64,000 nucleotides of DNA from Flavobacterium cheniae (GTDB lineage: Bacteria; Bacteroidota; Bacteroidia; Flavobacteriales; Flavobacteriaceae). Location of the stretch: positions 712,787 through 776,786 of the forward strand of contig NZ_SNZC01000002.1 in the NCBI RefSeq assembly GCF_004363695.1. Direction: 5' to 3'. Under the pieces are notes generated by a model. It ran no database searches. It saw nothing but the letters and a program-made list of their open reading frames with translations, and had not been told where the DNA came from. The translations under genes and the position numbers were made by a program. The first letter of the stretch is position 1. Each line of letters starts with the position of its first letter. Shown here piece by piece: positions 43,698 through 53,300 of this stretch.

Positions 43698-45239
43698 ATG
43701 GCAAAACAAGATGATATTTTTAAAAATGTAGTTTCGCATGCAAAAGAGTACGGATTTATTTTTCCGTCAAGCGAAATTTACGATGGTTTAAGCGCAGTAT
43801 ATGACTATGCTCAAAATGGTGTAGAGTTAAAGAAAAACATCCGTGAATACTGGTGGAAAGCAATGGTGCAAATGCACGAAAATATTGTAGGTTTAGACGC
43901 TGCAATTTTAATGCATCCAACCACATGGAAAGCTTCAGGTCACGTTGATGCTTTTAACGACCCATTAATCGATAATAAAGATTCTAAAAAAAGATACCGT
44001 GCCGATGTTTTAATTGAGGATTATGCCGAGAAATTAAATCAGAAAGCACAAAAAGAAATTGACAAAGCACGTGAGCGTTTTGGTGCTTCATTTGATGAAG
44101 AACAATACAAAACAACCAATCCTCGTGTGATGGAATATTTGTCTAAAAAGAAAGAAATTCTGGAAAGAATGGCGCGCTCTTTAGAGACAGAAAACCTTGC
44201 TGATGTAAAAGCCTTAATTGAAGAATTAGAAATTGCTTGTCCAGATAGCGGTTCAAAAAACTGGACTGATGTAAAGCAATTCAATTTAATGTTCGGAACA
44301 AAATTAGGAGCTTCTGCTGAAAGTGCGATGGATTTATATCTTCGTCCAGAAACGGCTCAAGGTATTTTCGTGAATTTCTTAAACGTTCAAAAAACCGGTC
44401 GTATGAAAATTCCTTTCGGAATTGCTCAAACAGGTAAAGCGTTTAGAAACGAAATCGTAGCAAGACAATTTATTTTCCGTATGCGCGAATTTGAACAAAT
44501 GGAAATGCAGTTTTTCGTAAAACCAGGAGAGGAAATGAAATGGTACGAATACTGGAAAACAACGCGTTTAAATTGGCATTTGTCGCTTGGTTTAGGAAAA
44601 GAAAATTATCGTTTCCATGACCACGAAAAATTAGCTCATTATGCTAATGCTGCTGCGGATATCGAATTCAATTTCCCATTCGGATTCAAAGAATTGGAAG
44701 GAATTCACTCAAGAACTGATTTCGATTTGAAAGCGCACGAACAATTCTCAGGTAAAAAATTACAATATTTTGATAACGACACCAATTCAAACTACACACC
44801 TTATGTGGTAGAAACTTCAGTTGGTTTAGATAGAATGTTCTTAGCGGTTTTCTCTAAAGCGTTACAAGAAGAAACGTTAGAAGATGGTTCAACAAGAACA
44901 GTTTTACGTTTGCCTTCGGTTTTAGCACCAACAAAAGCTGCGGTTTTACCATTAGTTAAAAAAGACGGATTGCCAGAAGTTGCTAACAAAATCATAGAAG
45001 ATTTAAAATGGGATTTCAACGTAGCGTATGACGAAAAAGATGCGGTAGGAAGACGTTACAGAAGACAAGATGCTCTTGGAACGCCATTCTGTATTACGGT
45101 TGATCATCAAACATTAGAAGATGAAACGGTAACTATTCGTCACAGAGATTCAATGCAACAAGATAGAGTGAAGATTTCAGAATTACGAGATATCATCAAT
45201 AACGAAGTTTCAATGAGAAACTGGTTAATGAAAATGTAA
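43698..45239 (+). CDS. glyS: Glycine--tRNA ligase (single-chain type)
   Basis: Charges tRNA-Gly. The 513-residue class II enzyme is of the homodimeric type, not the alpha/beta type of E. coli. Motif 2 occurs at GIAQTGKAFRNEIVARQFIFRMREFEQMEMQFF and motif 3 at YVVETSVGLDRMFLA. The N-terminal FKNVVSHAKEYGFIFPSSEIY and the C-terminal anticodon-binding domain with LPLVKKDGLPEVA are also typical. The ATG at 43698 gives the normal N-terminus. The close -7 box suggests a leaderless or near-leaderless transcript. A terminator follows. Confidence 0.96.
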   Translation: MAKQDDIFKNVVSHAKEYGFIFPSSEIYDGLSAVYDYAQNGVELKKNIREYWWKAMVQMHENIVGLDAAILMHPTTWKASGHVDAFNDPLIDNKDSKKRYRADVLIEDYAEKLNQKAQKEIDKARERFGASFDEEQYKTTNPRVMEYLSKKKEILERMARSLETENLADVKALIEELEIACPDSGSKNWTDVKQFNLMFGTKLGASAESAMDLYLRPETAQGIFVNFLNVQKTGRMKIPFGIAQTGKAFRNEIVARQFIFRMREFEQMEMQFFVKPGEEMKWYEYWKTTRLNWHLSLGLGKENYRFHDHEKLAHYANAAADIEFNFPFGFKELEGIHSRTDFDLKAHEQFSGKKLQYFDNDTNSNYTPYVVETSVGLDRMFLAVFSKALQEETLEDGSTRTVLRLPSVLAPTKAAVLPLVKKDGLPEVANKIIEDLKWDFNVAYDEKDAVGRRYRRQDALGTPFCITVDHQTLEDETVTIRHRDSMQQDRVKISELRDIINNEVSMRNWLMKM

Positions 45240-45260
45240 ATTCAAGATATCAAAGATATA

Positions 45261-45297
45261 AATCCCAAATTTCAATATATGAGTTTGGGATTTTTAA
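45261..45297 (+). terminator. Intrinsic terminator after glyS
   Basis: AATCCCAAA and TTTGGGATT form a 9-bp stem around a 13-base loop, followed by TTTT. Confidence 0.78.
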
Positions 45298-45312
45298 ATT
45301 AGATTTGTTTTT

Positions 45313-46614
45313 ATGAATGCTAAGTCTTTTTATACAATTATTTTTTCATGCTTTTTTCAATTCCTTTTTTGTCAAGAATATATTCTTCTAGACACTTTGA
45401 ATAATGAAGGTTTTAAAAAAGACTTAGAACTATTCTATCTTAATCAAACGAGAAAGACAGAAATACTTATTAATCAAATTTCAGATTCGAAAGTAAAAGC
45501 CGAATTAAGAGAGATTTTTGTTGAGAAAAAATCCAATTTCTTAGATGAAATAAAAAATGGAAAATTTGTTTATCACAAAGAGATTTCACCATTAATTGAA
45601 AGGATTTTTAGTGATATCAAGAAAAATAATTCAAGTGAGAATTTCAACGACATCAAAATTGTTTTAGCCTTAGACGAAGAATTTAATGCGTATAATTATG
45701 GTGAAGGAATTGTTGTCCTAAATTTACCTTTAGTTTTAAATGTAAATGATGAATTAGAATTGAGTTTCATCATTTGTCACGAAATTGCCCATCAAAAGTT
45801 AGATCATGTTTTTAATTCAGTTGAAGCCTATTTAAAAAAAGGAAATTCAAAAGAAATGATTGAGAAGGCGAGAGAGTTGAAAAAAATTAAGTACAACAGA
45901 AGTGGTATAGCTAAAGCGGAAGTAAAAAAATTTGTATACCATAACAGGAGATTTAGCCGAGATAAAGAACATCAAGCAGATTCATTAGGGTTTATTTACT
46001 TTAGTAAAACCAATCCAAAGTATTTGCTAAAATCAACTGAAGCATTAGCCAATCTAAAATATATCGATAAAGAAAAAGATTCGTTAACAAAGAAAGATTA
46101 TCATGTAATATTTGAAAACACAACTATTGTTTTTCAAGATGAATGGTTAGATACGGAAGATTTTAGTGATTATAACTATCAGAGGAATGCAAAGTTTTGG
46201 AACGTTGATTCGCTTCGAACACATCCCGATATTGATGTAAGAGTTGCCTACTTAAAAGACAAGTTTAAGATAACCGAATTTCAAATTTCTGAATATTACA
46301 AGTTAGATTATTTGATATTAAAATCAAAAAGTAAGTATGATGAAATTTTCATGTTGTATTATTTAAAAGAATATGGTAAATCGTTGTACAAAACCATGAT
46401 TTTATTAAAAACAGACAAAGAAAATCCGATTTTAAAGAAAATGATGTACGATAATCTACGCTTGATTTCAGAATATAAAATTCAATACAAACTAAATCAA
46501 TATTTGGAAACCGTTTCGCCTTACCATTCTGAAAGTTATAATATGTTTTTAAGCTTTATAAGAAACTTGAGAAAAACGACATTAGATCAAATATTAAAAA
46601 TATACGAATATTAA
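45313..46614 (+). CDS. Secreted M48-like zinc metalloprotease
   Basis: A 433-residue exported protein with a signal sequence ending FCQ. The zinc site is HEIAH (156-160) with the third ligand Glu219 in DKEHQADSLGF, the M48 pattern also seen in BepA-like periplasmic proteases. A helix-rich C-terminal region (about 280-433) could hold tetratricopeptide-like repeats. Such enzymes often help outer-membrane protein quality control, but this is inference. The next gene starts one base after its stop, so the two are likely expressed together. Confidence 0.78.
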   Translation: MNAKSFYTIIFSCFFQFLFCQEYILLDTLNNEGFKKDLELFYLNQTRKTEILINQISDSKVKAELREIFVEKKSNFLDEIKNGKFVYHKEISPLIERIFSDIKKNNSSENFNDIKIVLALDEEFNAYNYGEGIVVLNLPLVLNVNDELELSFIICHEIAHQKLDHVFNSVEAYLKKGNSKEMIEKARELKKIKYNRSGIAKAEVKKFVYHNRRFSRDKEHQADSLGFIYFSKTNPKYLLKSTEALANLKYIDKEKDSLTKKDYHVIFENTTIVFQDEWLDTEDFSDYNYQRNAKFWNVDSLRTHPDIDVRVAYLKDKFKITEFQISEYYKLDYLILKSKSKYDEIFMLYYLKEYGKSLYKTMILLKTDKENPILKKMMYDNLRLISEYKIQYKLNQYLETVSPYHSESYNMFLSFIRNLRKTTLDQILKIYEY

Positions 46615-46615
46615 A

Positions 46616-48175
46616 ATGAAAAAATTAGTCCTATTCTTTTTATTAATAAGTCTTGGTTTGCAAGCTCAAATTCAAAAAATAAGTGAATTGTCAAAAAATC
46701 GATTTTTAGATTCTAAAATTATTTATGATGAGAATGGAGACGATGTTTGGGGATATTTTTTATTATATCAGAGTGATAAAACAAGTAAATCCGTTCTCGA
46801 ATTGGAATTTGTTGTTTTAGATAAAAACTTAAATAAAGTAGGATCAAATTCATTTCAACAAGAATATCTGAACACCTGGTTGTTTAGTGCTTATCCTACT
46901 ATTGATTATCTTAAAAAAAGGAATGGAGAATTAATAATAGCAATAGATTTTGAAGATGTAATTGATTATGGTTCTTATTTCTTTAAAAAAATAGATTTAA
47001 AAAACTTTGTTGTTAGTCCGGGTTATTTTTCAAGAAATGGAAAAACAATTCAAGATGAAAATATTTTAGAAAAATTTGAGCGAAAAAATGTACTTCCCGA
47101 TTTTTTTCGCCCAGTTCCTAATTGCGGATTTATAAAATATGAGCGTGAATTAAAAGGTAAAAATGAGTTTTCTGGATTAGTCGAATTTGAAAAAGCTGAT
47201 ATTAAAGGATATAGTTTTTATGATTTAGATTTAAATAAAAAATGGGAAATAAAATATAATTTATCAAAAGATTATGGAGAAAATCATTATCGTGAAATTG
47301 CTAATGATAAGTATTTAATTTTGAGTAAAGAGTTTTATGGTAAAGCCTATAAAGGGAAGAGTAAATATTTTTATGAAGTAAAAGACATAACAAATGGAAG
47401 CGAAGTGTTTACAATTCCTAGAGATGATGCTAAATATACCTACTCAAAAAGTAATCTTTTTATTGAAAACAATAAAATCTTCATTTTTGAAAGGGTATTC
47501 GAATTTCATAAAGATAGCGAATATGACAATACTAAATGTTTGGGAATTTCAAAACGAGTTTATGATATTGAAACAAAATCGCTAGTGGAACAAAAGCTTA
47601 TGTTTTGGACGGATTTAAATACGTTTTTTGAAATTTCAAAATATGGAAAATTAAAGAGCGATTTTATACATTTCTTAGACTTTAGAGTTACTACAGATGG
47701 TAAAACAATAGTTGTAGGTGAAGGTTTTAATCCAGGGCAAAGTACAAGTATTAAAAATTTTTATACTTTAATTTTAGATAAGGATTTTAAGGCGGAATCA
47801 TTTAAAGAAATTGCAAAACAAAAAAACACTATAAATGATTATTCGGCATACGGAAATACTTTAGAGAAAAATGGGTTATTTGACTATATGTATTCGCAAA
47901 AAATCAAGAATGACGAATTTGTTTACTTCTATGGTGATAATGAAGTTAAGAGAGGTTTTTTAAATACTATTATTCCTGAATTAGCGGAAGCTTTGCCAGA
48001 TAATTGGGTTTTAGGAATTGTAACCTATGCTGATGGGGAATTTAAAAATCAAAAGGTGAAATTAAAAACATCAAAAGGTAAAATTTATCCTTTGAAAGCA
48101 AAAAAAGGATATATAATTCTTCAGGAAGTTACAAAATCAGATGTTGAAATCAGGTTAGAAAAAATAGATTATTAA
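46616..48175 (+). CDS. Secreted protein of unknown function, partner of the M48-like protease
   Basis: A 519-residue protein with a signal peptide (KKLVLFFLLISLGLQAQ) and an extended beta-rich, Lys/Asp/Tyr-rich body with no motif I can name with confidence. Repeated strand patterns such as ELEFVVLDKNLNKVG and FYTLILDKDFKAESF recall a beta-propeller. It might belong to a Bacteroidota domain of unknown function. It begins one base after the protease gene and ends at a strong terminator, so the two form a closed unit. Confidence 0.6.
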   Translation: MKKLVLFFLLISLGLQAQIQKISELSKNRFLDSKIIYDENGDDVWGYFLLYQSDKTSKSVLELEFVVLDKNLNKVGSNSFQQEYLNTWLFSAYPTIDYLKKRNGELIIAIDFEDVIDYGSYFFKKIDLKNFVVSPGYFSRNGKTIQDENILEKFERKNVLPDFFRPVPNCGFIKYERELKGKNEFSGLVEFEKADIKGYSFYDLDLNKKWEIKYNLSKDYGENHYREIANDKYLILSKEFYGKAYKGKSKYFYEVKDITNGSEVFTIPRDDAKYTYSKSNLFIENNKIFIFERVFEFHKDSEYDNTKCLGISKRVYDIETKSLVEQKLMFWTDLNTFFEISKYGKLKSDFIHFLDFRVTTDGKTIVVGEGFNPGQSTSIKNFYTLILDKDFKAESFKEIAKQKNTINDYSAYGNTLEKNGLFDYMYSQKIKNDEFVYFYGDNEVKRGFLNTIIPELAEALPDNWVLGIVTYADGEFKNQKVKLKTSKGKIYPLKAKKGYIILQEVTKSDVEIRLEKIDY

Positions 48176-48191
48176 TTTTAAATCATTAACA

Positions 48192-48228
48192 AAAAACCCC
48201 AAACTTCAACTGAAATTTGGGGTTTTTA
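48192..48228 (+). terminator. Intrinsic terminator after the protease-partner operon
   Basis: AAAAACCCCAAACTT and AAATTTGGGGTTTTT pair over about 15 bp around CAACTG, with a T-rich tail. Confidence 0.9.
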
Positions 48229-48257
48229 TATTTTCTGAACTCTCGGTTTTCCACTAG

Positions 48258-48320
48258 CGTCACTTCGAGTGTTTTTCATAAAATTGCCTTAGCTATTTTG
48301 TGAAAAATGTATCGAGAACA
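48258..48320. repeat. Imperfect palindromic intergenic element (TTCGAGTG ... ATCGAG)
   Basis: The left arm TTCGAGTGTTTTTCATAAAA and the right arm TTTTGTGAAAAATGTATCGA are inverted copies with a few mismatches, separated by about 12 bases. I recall similar palindromes between genes in many flavobacteria. It lies between the terminator at 48228 and the end of thiL. Confidence 0.6.
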
Positions 48321-48359
48321 ACTGAAAGCAAATCGTTGCTATAGTTTTTTAACTTTACT

Positions 48360-49406
48360 CTACTCACTCAAAGCATTCCAACCTCTTGCTTTTAATTCAA
48401 TCTTAGTATTAGCTCTTGTGATTAAATGATTTCCTTCGGTAGCGGCAACCATGTGACCAATTACAGTGAAATTTGGATTTCCTTTTATTTTATCAAAATC
48501 TTCCATTTTAATAGTGAAAAGCAATTCGTAATCTTCGCCACCGCTTAATGCTACGGTTGTGATGTCTAAATTAAATTCTTCACACACATTAATCAATTGC
48601 GGATCAACTGGAATTTTCTCTTCGTATAAATTACAACCTACATTACTTTGCTTACATAAGTGTAAAATCTCCGACGACAAACCATCCGAAATATCAATCA
48701 TAGCTGTAGGTTTTATTTCTAATTTTTCTAGTAACTCTTTGATGTCGTTACGTGCTTCTGGTTTTAATTGGCGTTCGATTAAATACGTGTAATCATCTAA
48801 AACCGGTTGGTTGTTTGGATTCACTTGAAACACTTGTTTTTCGCGTTCCAGAACTTGTAATCCCATGTAAGCTGCACCAATATCACCCGAAACCACTAAT
48901 AAATCGTTTTCTTTCGCTCCGTTTCTATATACGATATCTTCTAGATTTGCTTCACCAATAGCAGTAATGCTAATAATTAATCCTTTTTGTGAAGAAGTCG
49001 TATCGCCACCAATTACATCTACATTGTAAATTTTTGAGGCTAACGTAATTCCTTCAAATAATTCTTCCAAAGCCTCTAAAGGAAAACGATTTGAAACTGC
49101 TATCGAAACTGTAATTTGTTTTGGAGTAGCATTCATCGCACAAATGTCAGACACATTCGCAACAACCGCTTTGTATCCTAAGTGTTTTAACGGCATGTAA
49201 GCCAAATCAAAATGAACGCCTTCTACTAATAAATCGGTGGAAATTACCGCTTTTTTATCTCCAAAATCTAAAACGGCAGCATCGTCTCCAATACTTTTAA
49301 TTGTAGACTCGTGAGTAATACTAAAGTTTTTAGTTAAGTGTTCAATTAAGCCAAATTCGCCTAATTGCGATAAACTGGTTCTTGATTGGTCTTTATTTTC
49401 TAACAT
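48360..49406 (-). CDS. thiL: Thiamine-monophosphate kinase
   Basis: Phosphorylates thiamine monophosphate to the active diphosphate cofactor. The 348 residues have the PurM/ThiL fold signatures: SIGDDAAVLDFG (Asp cluster for Mg-ATP), STDLLVEGVHFDL, VNVSDICAM-type helix (VANVSDICAMNA), DVIGGDTTSS, VVSGDIGAAYMGLQ and MIDISDGLSSE. It has no thiamine neighbours here. A -7 box lies at 49422-49429, and its upstream region is occupied by short repeats. Confidence 0.94.
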   Translation of the reverse strand: MLENKDQSRTSLSQLGEFGLIEHLTKNFSITHESTIKSIGDDAAVLDFGDKKAVISTDLLVEGVHFDLAYMPLKHLGYKAVVANVSDICAMNATPKQITVSIAVSNRFPLEALEELFEGITLASKIYNVDVIGGDTTSSQKGLIISITAIGEANLEDIVYRNGAKENDLLVVSGDIGAAYMGLQVLEREKQVFQVNPNNQPVLDDYTYLIERQLKPEARNDIKELLEKLEIKPTAMIDISDGLSSEILHLCKQSNVGCNLYEEKIPVDPQLINVCEEFNLDITTVALSGGEDYELLFTIKMEDFDKIKGNPNFTVIGHMVAATEGNHLITRANTKIELKARGWNALSE

Positions 49407-49421
49407 GGATTATTTTTTTTG

Positions 49422-49429
49422 CAAAAGTA
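49422..49429 (-). promoter_or_regulatory. -7 box for thiL
   Basis: The minus strand reads TACTTTTG (TAnnTTTG), 15 bases before the ATG. A TTTG (49449-49446) 16 bases further upstream lies within the repeat region, so the repeat may supply the -33 element. Confidence 0.5.
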
Positions 49430-49430
49430 C

Positions 49431-49569
49431 GGTTTTATTGTTACACAAAGTAGTGCAAAGTTTTTCACAAAGTAGCACAAAGTAAATTTTTAAAATCCGC
49501 GAATCTGCGGTTTTATTGTTATACAAAGTAGTGCAAAGTAAATTTTTAAAATCTGCGAATCTGCGGTTT
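49431..49569 (+). repeat. Direct repeats upstream of thiL
   Basis: Two interleaved direct repeats. GGTTTTATTGTTAYACAAAG plus eleven more bases occurs at 49431-49461 and 49509-49539 with one mismatch. A 36-base unit starting CAAAGTAAATTTTTAAAAT and ending TGCGGTTT occurs at 49478-49513 and 49534-49569 with one mismatch. Confidence 0.85.
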
Positions 49570-49626
49570 AAAGGGGTGCTAAGTTTCGTTAAGTTTTGCA
49601 AAGAACTTTAAAAAGTTTTTTTAAAG

Positions 49627-49714
49627 CTCAGTGTGTCTCAATGTTACTCTGTGAATCTCTGTGTAATAACTCCCAACTCCAATCTCCAATCTCCTAACTC
49701 CCCACTTCCAACTC
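49627..49714. repeat. Degenerate short-period repeat running into recX
   Basis: Words such as CTCTGTG, CTCCAATCTCC and CTAACTCC recur with a period of 7-9 bases. The stretch covers the last codons of recX (ELEVGS and stop) on the minus strand, so the repeat appears to define the end of the protein. Confidence 0.6.
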
Positions 49715-50176
49715 TTTCAACTTCTCATAAATTAAACTCGTTTCATAACCTTTACGAAGTAAGAAATCGACGAATTTTTTGTTCTTTTTTGGTCCTTTTC
49801 GTTCCGTGATGGTTTCCCAATTTTTTTCTGCCAAGATGTGAAAGTTATGCAAATAAGTAGCTTCTGGAATTTCTTTAAGAGCAGTTTGAATGTTTCGAGA
49901 AGAGATATTTCGAAATTTCAGTTCGTTTACGATGCGATTTTTACCCCAAAATTTATAATTGTGCTTGCCACGAACAAAACTTTGAGCAAAACGTTCTTCG
50001 TTAATAAAATTATTTTCAATAAGATAAGTCAAAATTTCGTCTTTTTCCGATTGGCTAACAGAAAATGAATATAATTTTTCTTCCACTTCCTTATAACATC
50101 GCTCCTGATAGGCGCAATAGTATTCCATCTTAGCATAGATTTCTTTCAAGGAAAAAGCGGATTTATTAGTTTTCAA
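49694..50176 (-). CDS. recX: Regulatory protein RecX
   Basis: A 160-residue inhibitor of RecA filaments. The helix-rich pattern YYCAYQERCYKEVEEKLYSF, the central IENNFINEERFAQSFVRGKHNYKFWGKNRIVNEL-type block and the late FLLRKGYETSLIYEKL match the three-helix repeats of RecX. The start is a TTG at 50176; an in-frame stop lies a few codons upstream and the next ATG is 16 codons in (50128), which would cut the first helix. No recA is nearby. The last six residues lie in a short-period repeat. Confidence 0.85.
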   Translation of the reverse strand: MKTNKSAFSLKEIYAKMEYYCAYQERCYKEVEEKLYSFSVSQSEKDEILTYLIENNFINEERFAQSFVRGKHNYKFWGKNRIVNELKFRNISSRNIQTALKEIPEATYLHNFHILAEKNWETITERKGPKKNKKFVDFLLRKGYETSLIYEKLKELEVGS

Positions 50177-50230
50177 TTCGTTAACAATTTAATAATGCAG
50201 TAAATATTTTAAAATCAAAAAATTATGATT

Positions 50231-50238
50231 TATCTTTG
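50231..50238 (+). promoter_or_regulatory. -7 box for the large T9SS protein gene
   Basis: TATCTTTG (TAnnTTTG) lies 62 bases before the ATG at 50301, implying a leader of about 55 bases. No -33 TTG is clear. Confidence 0.5.
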
Positions 50239-50300
50239 TAGGCTTTTTTTTAATCAAAGAAGGCGAAATTTAACCAAATCTAATATTTTCATTCAAAGTT

Positions 50301-53300
50301 ATGAAATTAAAATTATTTATTGTTGCGTTATTTTGCTCGGTTTTAGGGTGGGGACAGGTTAATATAGTTACATCTGGAAATTATACTCAGGATTTTAATA
50401 CTTTAGCAAATACTGGAACCCCTACTTGGGTTGACAATAGTACCATTGCAAGTTGGTATTCACAAAGAACTGGAACAGGGACCACCTATGCATCAAATAC
50501 AGGAACTACCACCGCTGGAAATTTATATAGTTTTGGTGCAGTTGCGCCATCTACAGAAAGAGCTTTAGGTTCAATTGGTTCTGGAAACGCCGCTGCTGGT
50601 AGTTTTGCTCATGGTTTATTACTTAGAAATACATCAGGTACAACTGTTACGAACTTATCTGTTGCATACACTGGAGAACAATGGAGAAGGGAAAATGTAA
50701 CAGCTCAAACTATTACATTTTGGTATAGAATTTCATCAAGTCCGATTACGGCTTTAACTCCTAACAATAATACTGGATGGACAGCAGTAACAGTTTTAAA
50801 TTTTATTAGTCCACAAAACTCTGCAGCTGCGGGTGCTCTTGATGGTAATTTAGCTGCAAATAGAGTAGTTGTTCCTTCAACTGCAATACCTTCATTAAGT
50901 CTTGCATCAGGAGATTATATAATGTTAAAATGGGAAGACCCTGATCATACAGGTAGTGATCATGGTTTGGCAATAGATGATTTGAATGTTTCTTGGACAG
51001 TTCCAGCTGGTTGTTCAGCTCCTACTACACAAGCATCAGTTTTCACAAGTTCTTCAATTGCTGAAACTACAGCAACTACAGGTTGGACAAGAGGAAATGG
51101 TGATAATGTTTTAGTAGTAGCAAGATTAGGAGGAGCAGTAAATGCAGATCCAGTTAGTGGGACTACTTATACCGCAAATGCTGCTTTTGGCTCTGGTACA
51201 CAAATTGGAACCGGGAATTTTGTGGTTTATAATGGTACAGGTAATTCAGTAAATTTAACTGCTTTAACTGCAGGTACCACTTATCACTTTGCGGTTTATG
51301 AATATAATAACACAGGAAATTGCTATAATTTAGTTGAGTTAGTTGGGAATTTTACCACTTTAATACCTGAAATCAATCTTCAAGGAAATACAGTTTCAAT
51401 AGTTTCAGGAGATGCAACACCTGCTTTAGCAGACCATACCGATTTTGGCTCAGTTTCAACTGCTTCAGGAACAATTGTTAGAACATTTACCATTCAAAAT
51501 ACAGGAACAGCAGCTTTAAGTTTAACAGGAGTTAGTCCGTATGTTACTATTTCAGGAGCTAATGCAGCAGATTTTACAGTTACTGCAATTCCTTCAAATA
51601 GTATAGCAGCTTCTGGAAGCACAACTTTTCAAGTAACTTTTGATCCATCTGCAGATGGTTTAAGAACGGCAACTATAAGCATTGCAAATAATGATAGCAA
51701 TGAAAACCCATATACTTTCGCTATTCAAGGAAATGGAATAAGTGCGCCTGTAATTACAAGTAGTTTAACGGCTTCAGGAAATGAAACCGTAGCTTTTAGT
51801 TATGCCATTGTAGCAACAAATACGCCTACAAGTTATAATGCAACGAGTTTACCTGCTGGTTTAGCTATTAATACAACAACCGGAGTTATTTCAGGAACTC
51901 CAACTACTGCAGGAATATACAACGTGACTATTTCAGCAACAAATGCTGCAGGTTCAGATACTGAAACTTTAGTAATTACTATTGGAGTTGCACCGTGTTT
52001 AGTTGCAAATTTTGAAACTGGCGCACCTTCTGGTTGGACTATGTCAAGTATAACTTACTTAGGACAACCATGTGATGGTGCACAAGGGATGGTTTTCAAC
52101 GGTGTTGGAGATGCTGCTATTACCCCTGCAATTGCATATCCTCAAACTTTAGTTTTTTCTAAAAGAAGAAGTGGTGATGGAACAGCATGGGCATTAACGA
52201 TTCAAGTTTCACCAACTGGTGCAGCTCCTTGGACTAATGTTACGACTATAACTTCTATTTCAACCACATGTGCAACAGAGACTGTTGACTTAAGTGCATA
52301 TATGGGAGGGACTTACCATATAAGATTTATTGATGCAAGAGCTTCGGGAATAAATGAAAGAACGATTGATAATGTCATGGTTTTCTGTGGTACACCACCA
52401 GCAGTAGAAATGTTAGTTTCTGGTAATGGAAATGAAATTATTGATGGAGATACAACTCCAGCAGTAACTGACGATACCGATTTTGGTTCAACTTTGGTTG
52501 GAAATATTGTTACTAAAACATTTACAATTCAAAATACTGGCGTAGATCCTTTAGCATTAACTGGTGCGTCTCCGTTTGTAAACATTTCTGGAGCAAATGC
52601 AGGAGATTTTACAGTTTCGGTAGTGCCATCAGGAACAATTGCAGGAAGCGGTTCTACAACTTTTCAAATAGATTTTCAGCCAACAGGATTAGGATTAAGA
52701 ACAGCAACAATATCTATTGCAAATAATGATGGTGATGAAAACCCTTATAATTTTAGCATTCAAGGAAACGGAATAACATGTACTCCAACAACTTCAGTAA
52801 GTTCTATTTCGCCACTTTCAGGTCCGGTTGCTACATTAGTAACTATTAATGGTACCGGTTTTACAACGGCTACTTCTGTAAGTTTTGGTGCCTTACCAGC
52901 TACTTTTACAGTGGTTTCTAATACATTGATTCAAGCAACAGTTCCTGCAAACGCAACATCGGGAAATATTGTTATTCAGGATGCTGGTGGATGTAATTTA
53001 TCTTATTCTTCGTTTACAGTAATTGTAGATGATAACACAACTTGTGCTCCTGCTGCAGTTGGAATTACAGAATTATTTATTTCTGAAGTTACTGACGCAT
53101 CAACGGGTTCATTATCTTACATAGAGGTTTTTAACGCCACTTCTTCAACAATCGACATGACAGATTACGAGATTTATATCCGTAACAACGGTAGTGGAAC
53201 TGGAGATGATATTCCTTTAACAGGCTTATTAGCTCCTGGAGATTCATTTACTTTGGCAACAAGTATTGGAGGTAGTTCTTGTGCTGTGCCTGGTGGTGAT

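Noticed and set aside
49410..49601. Open frame of 63 codons on the minus strand
   Set aside because: It is made of the short repeats upstream of thiL; the protein itself is repetitive (LCTTL.NNKT) with no family look.
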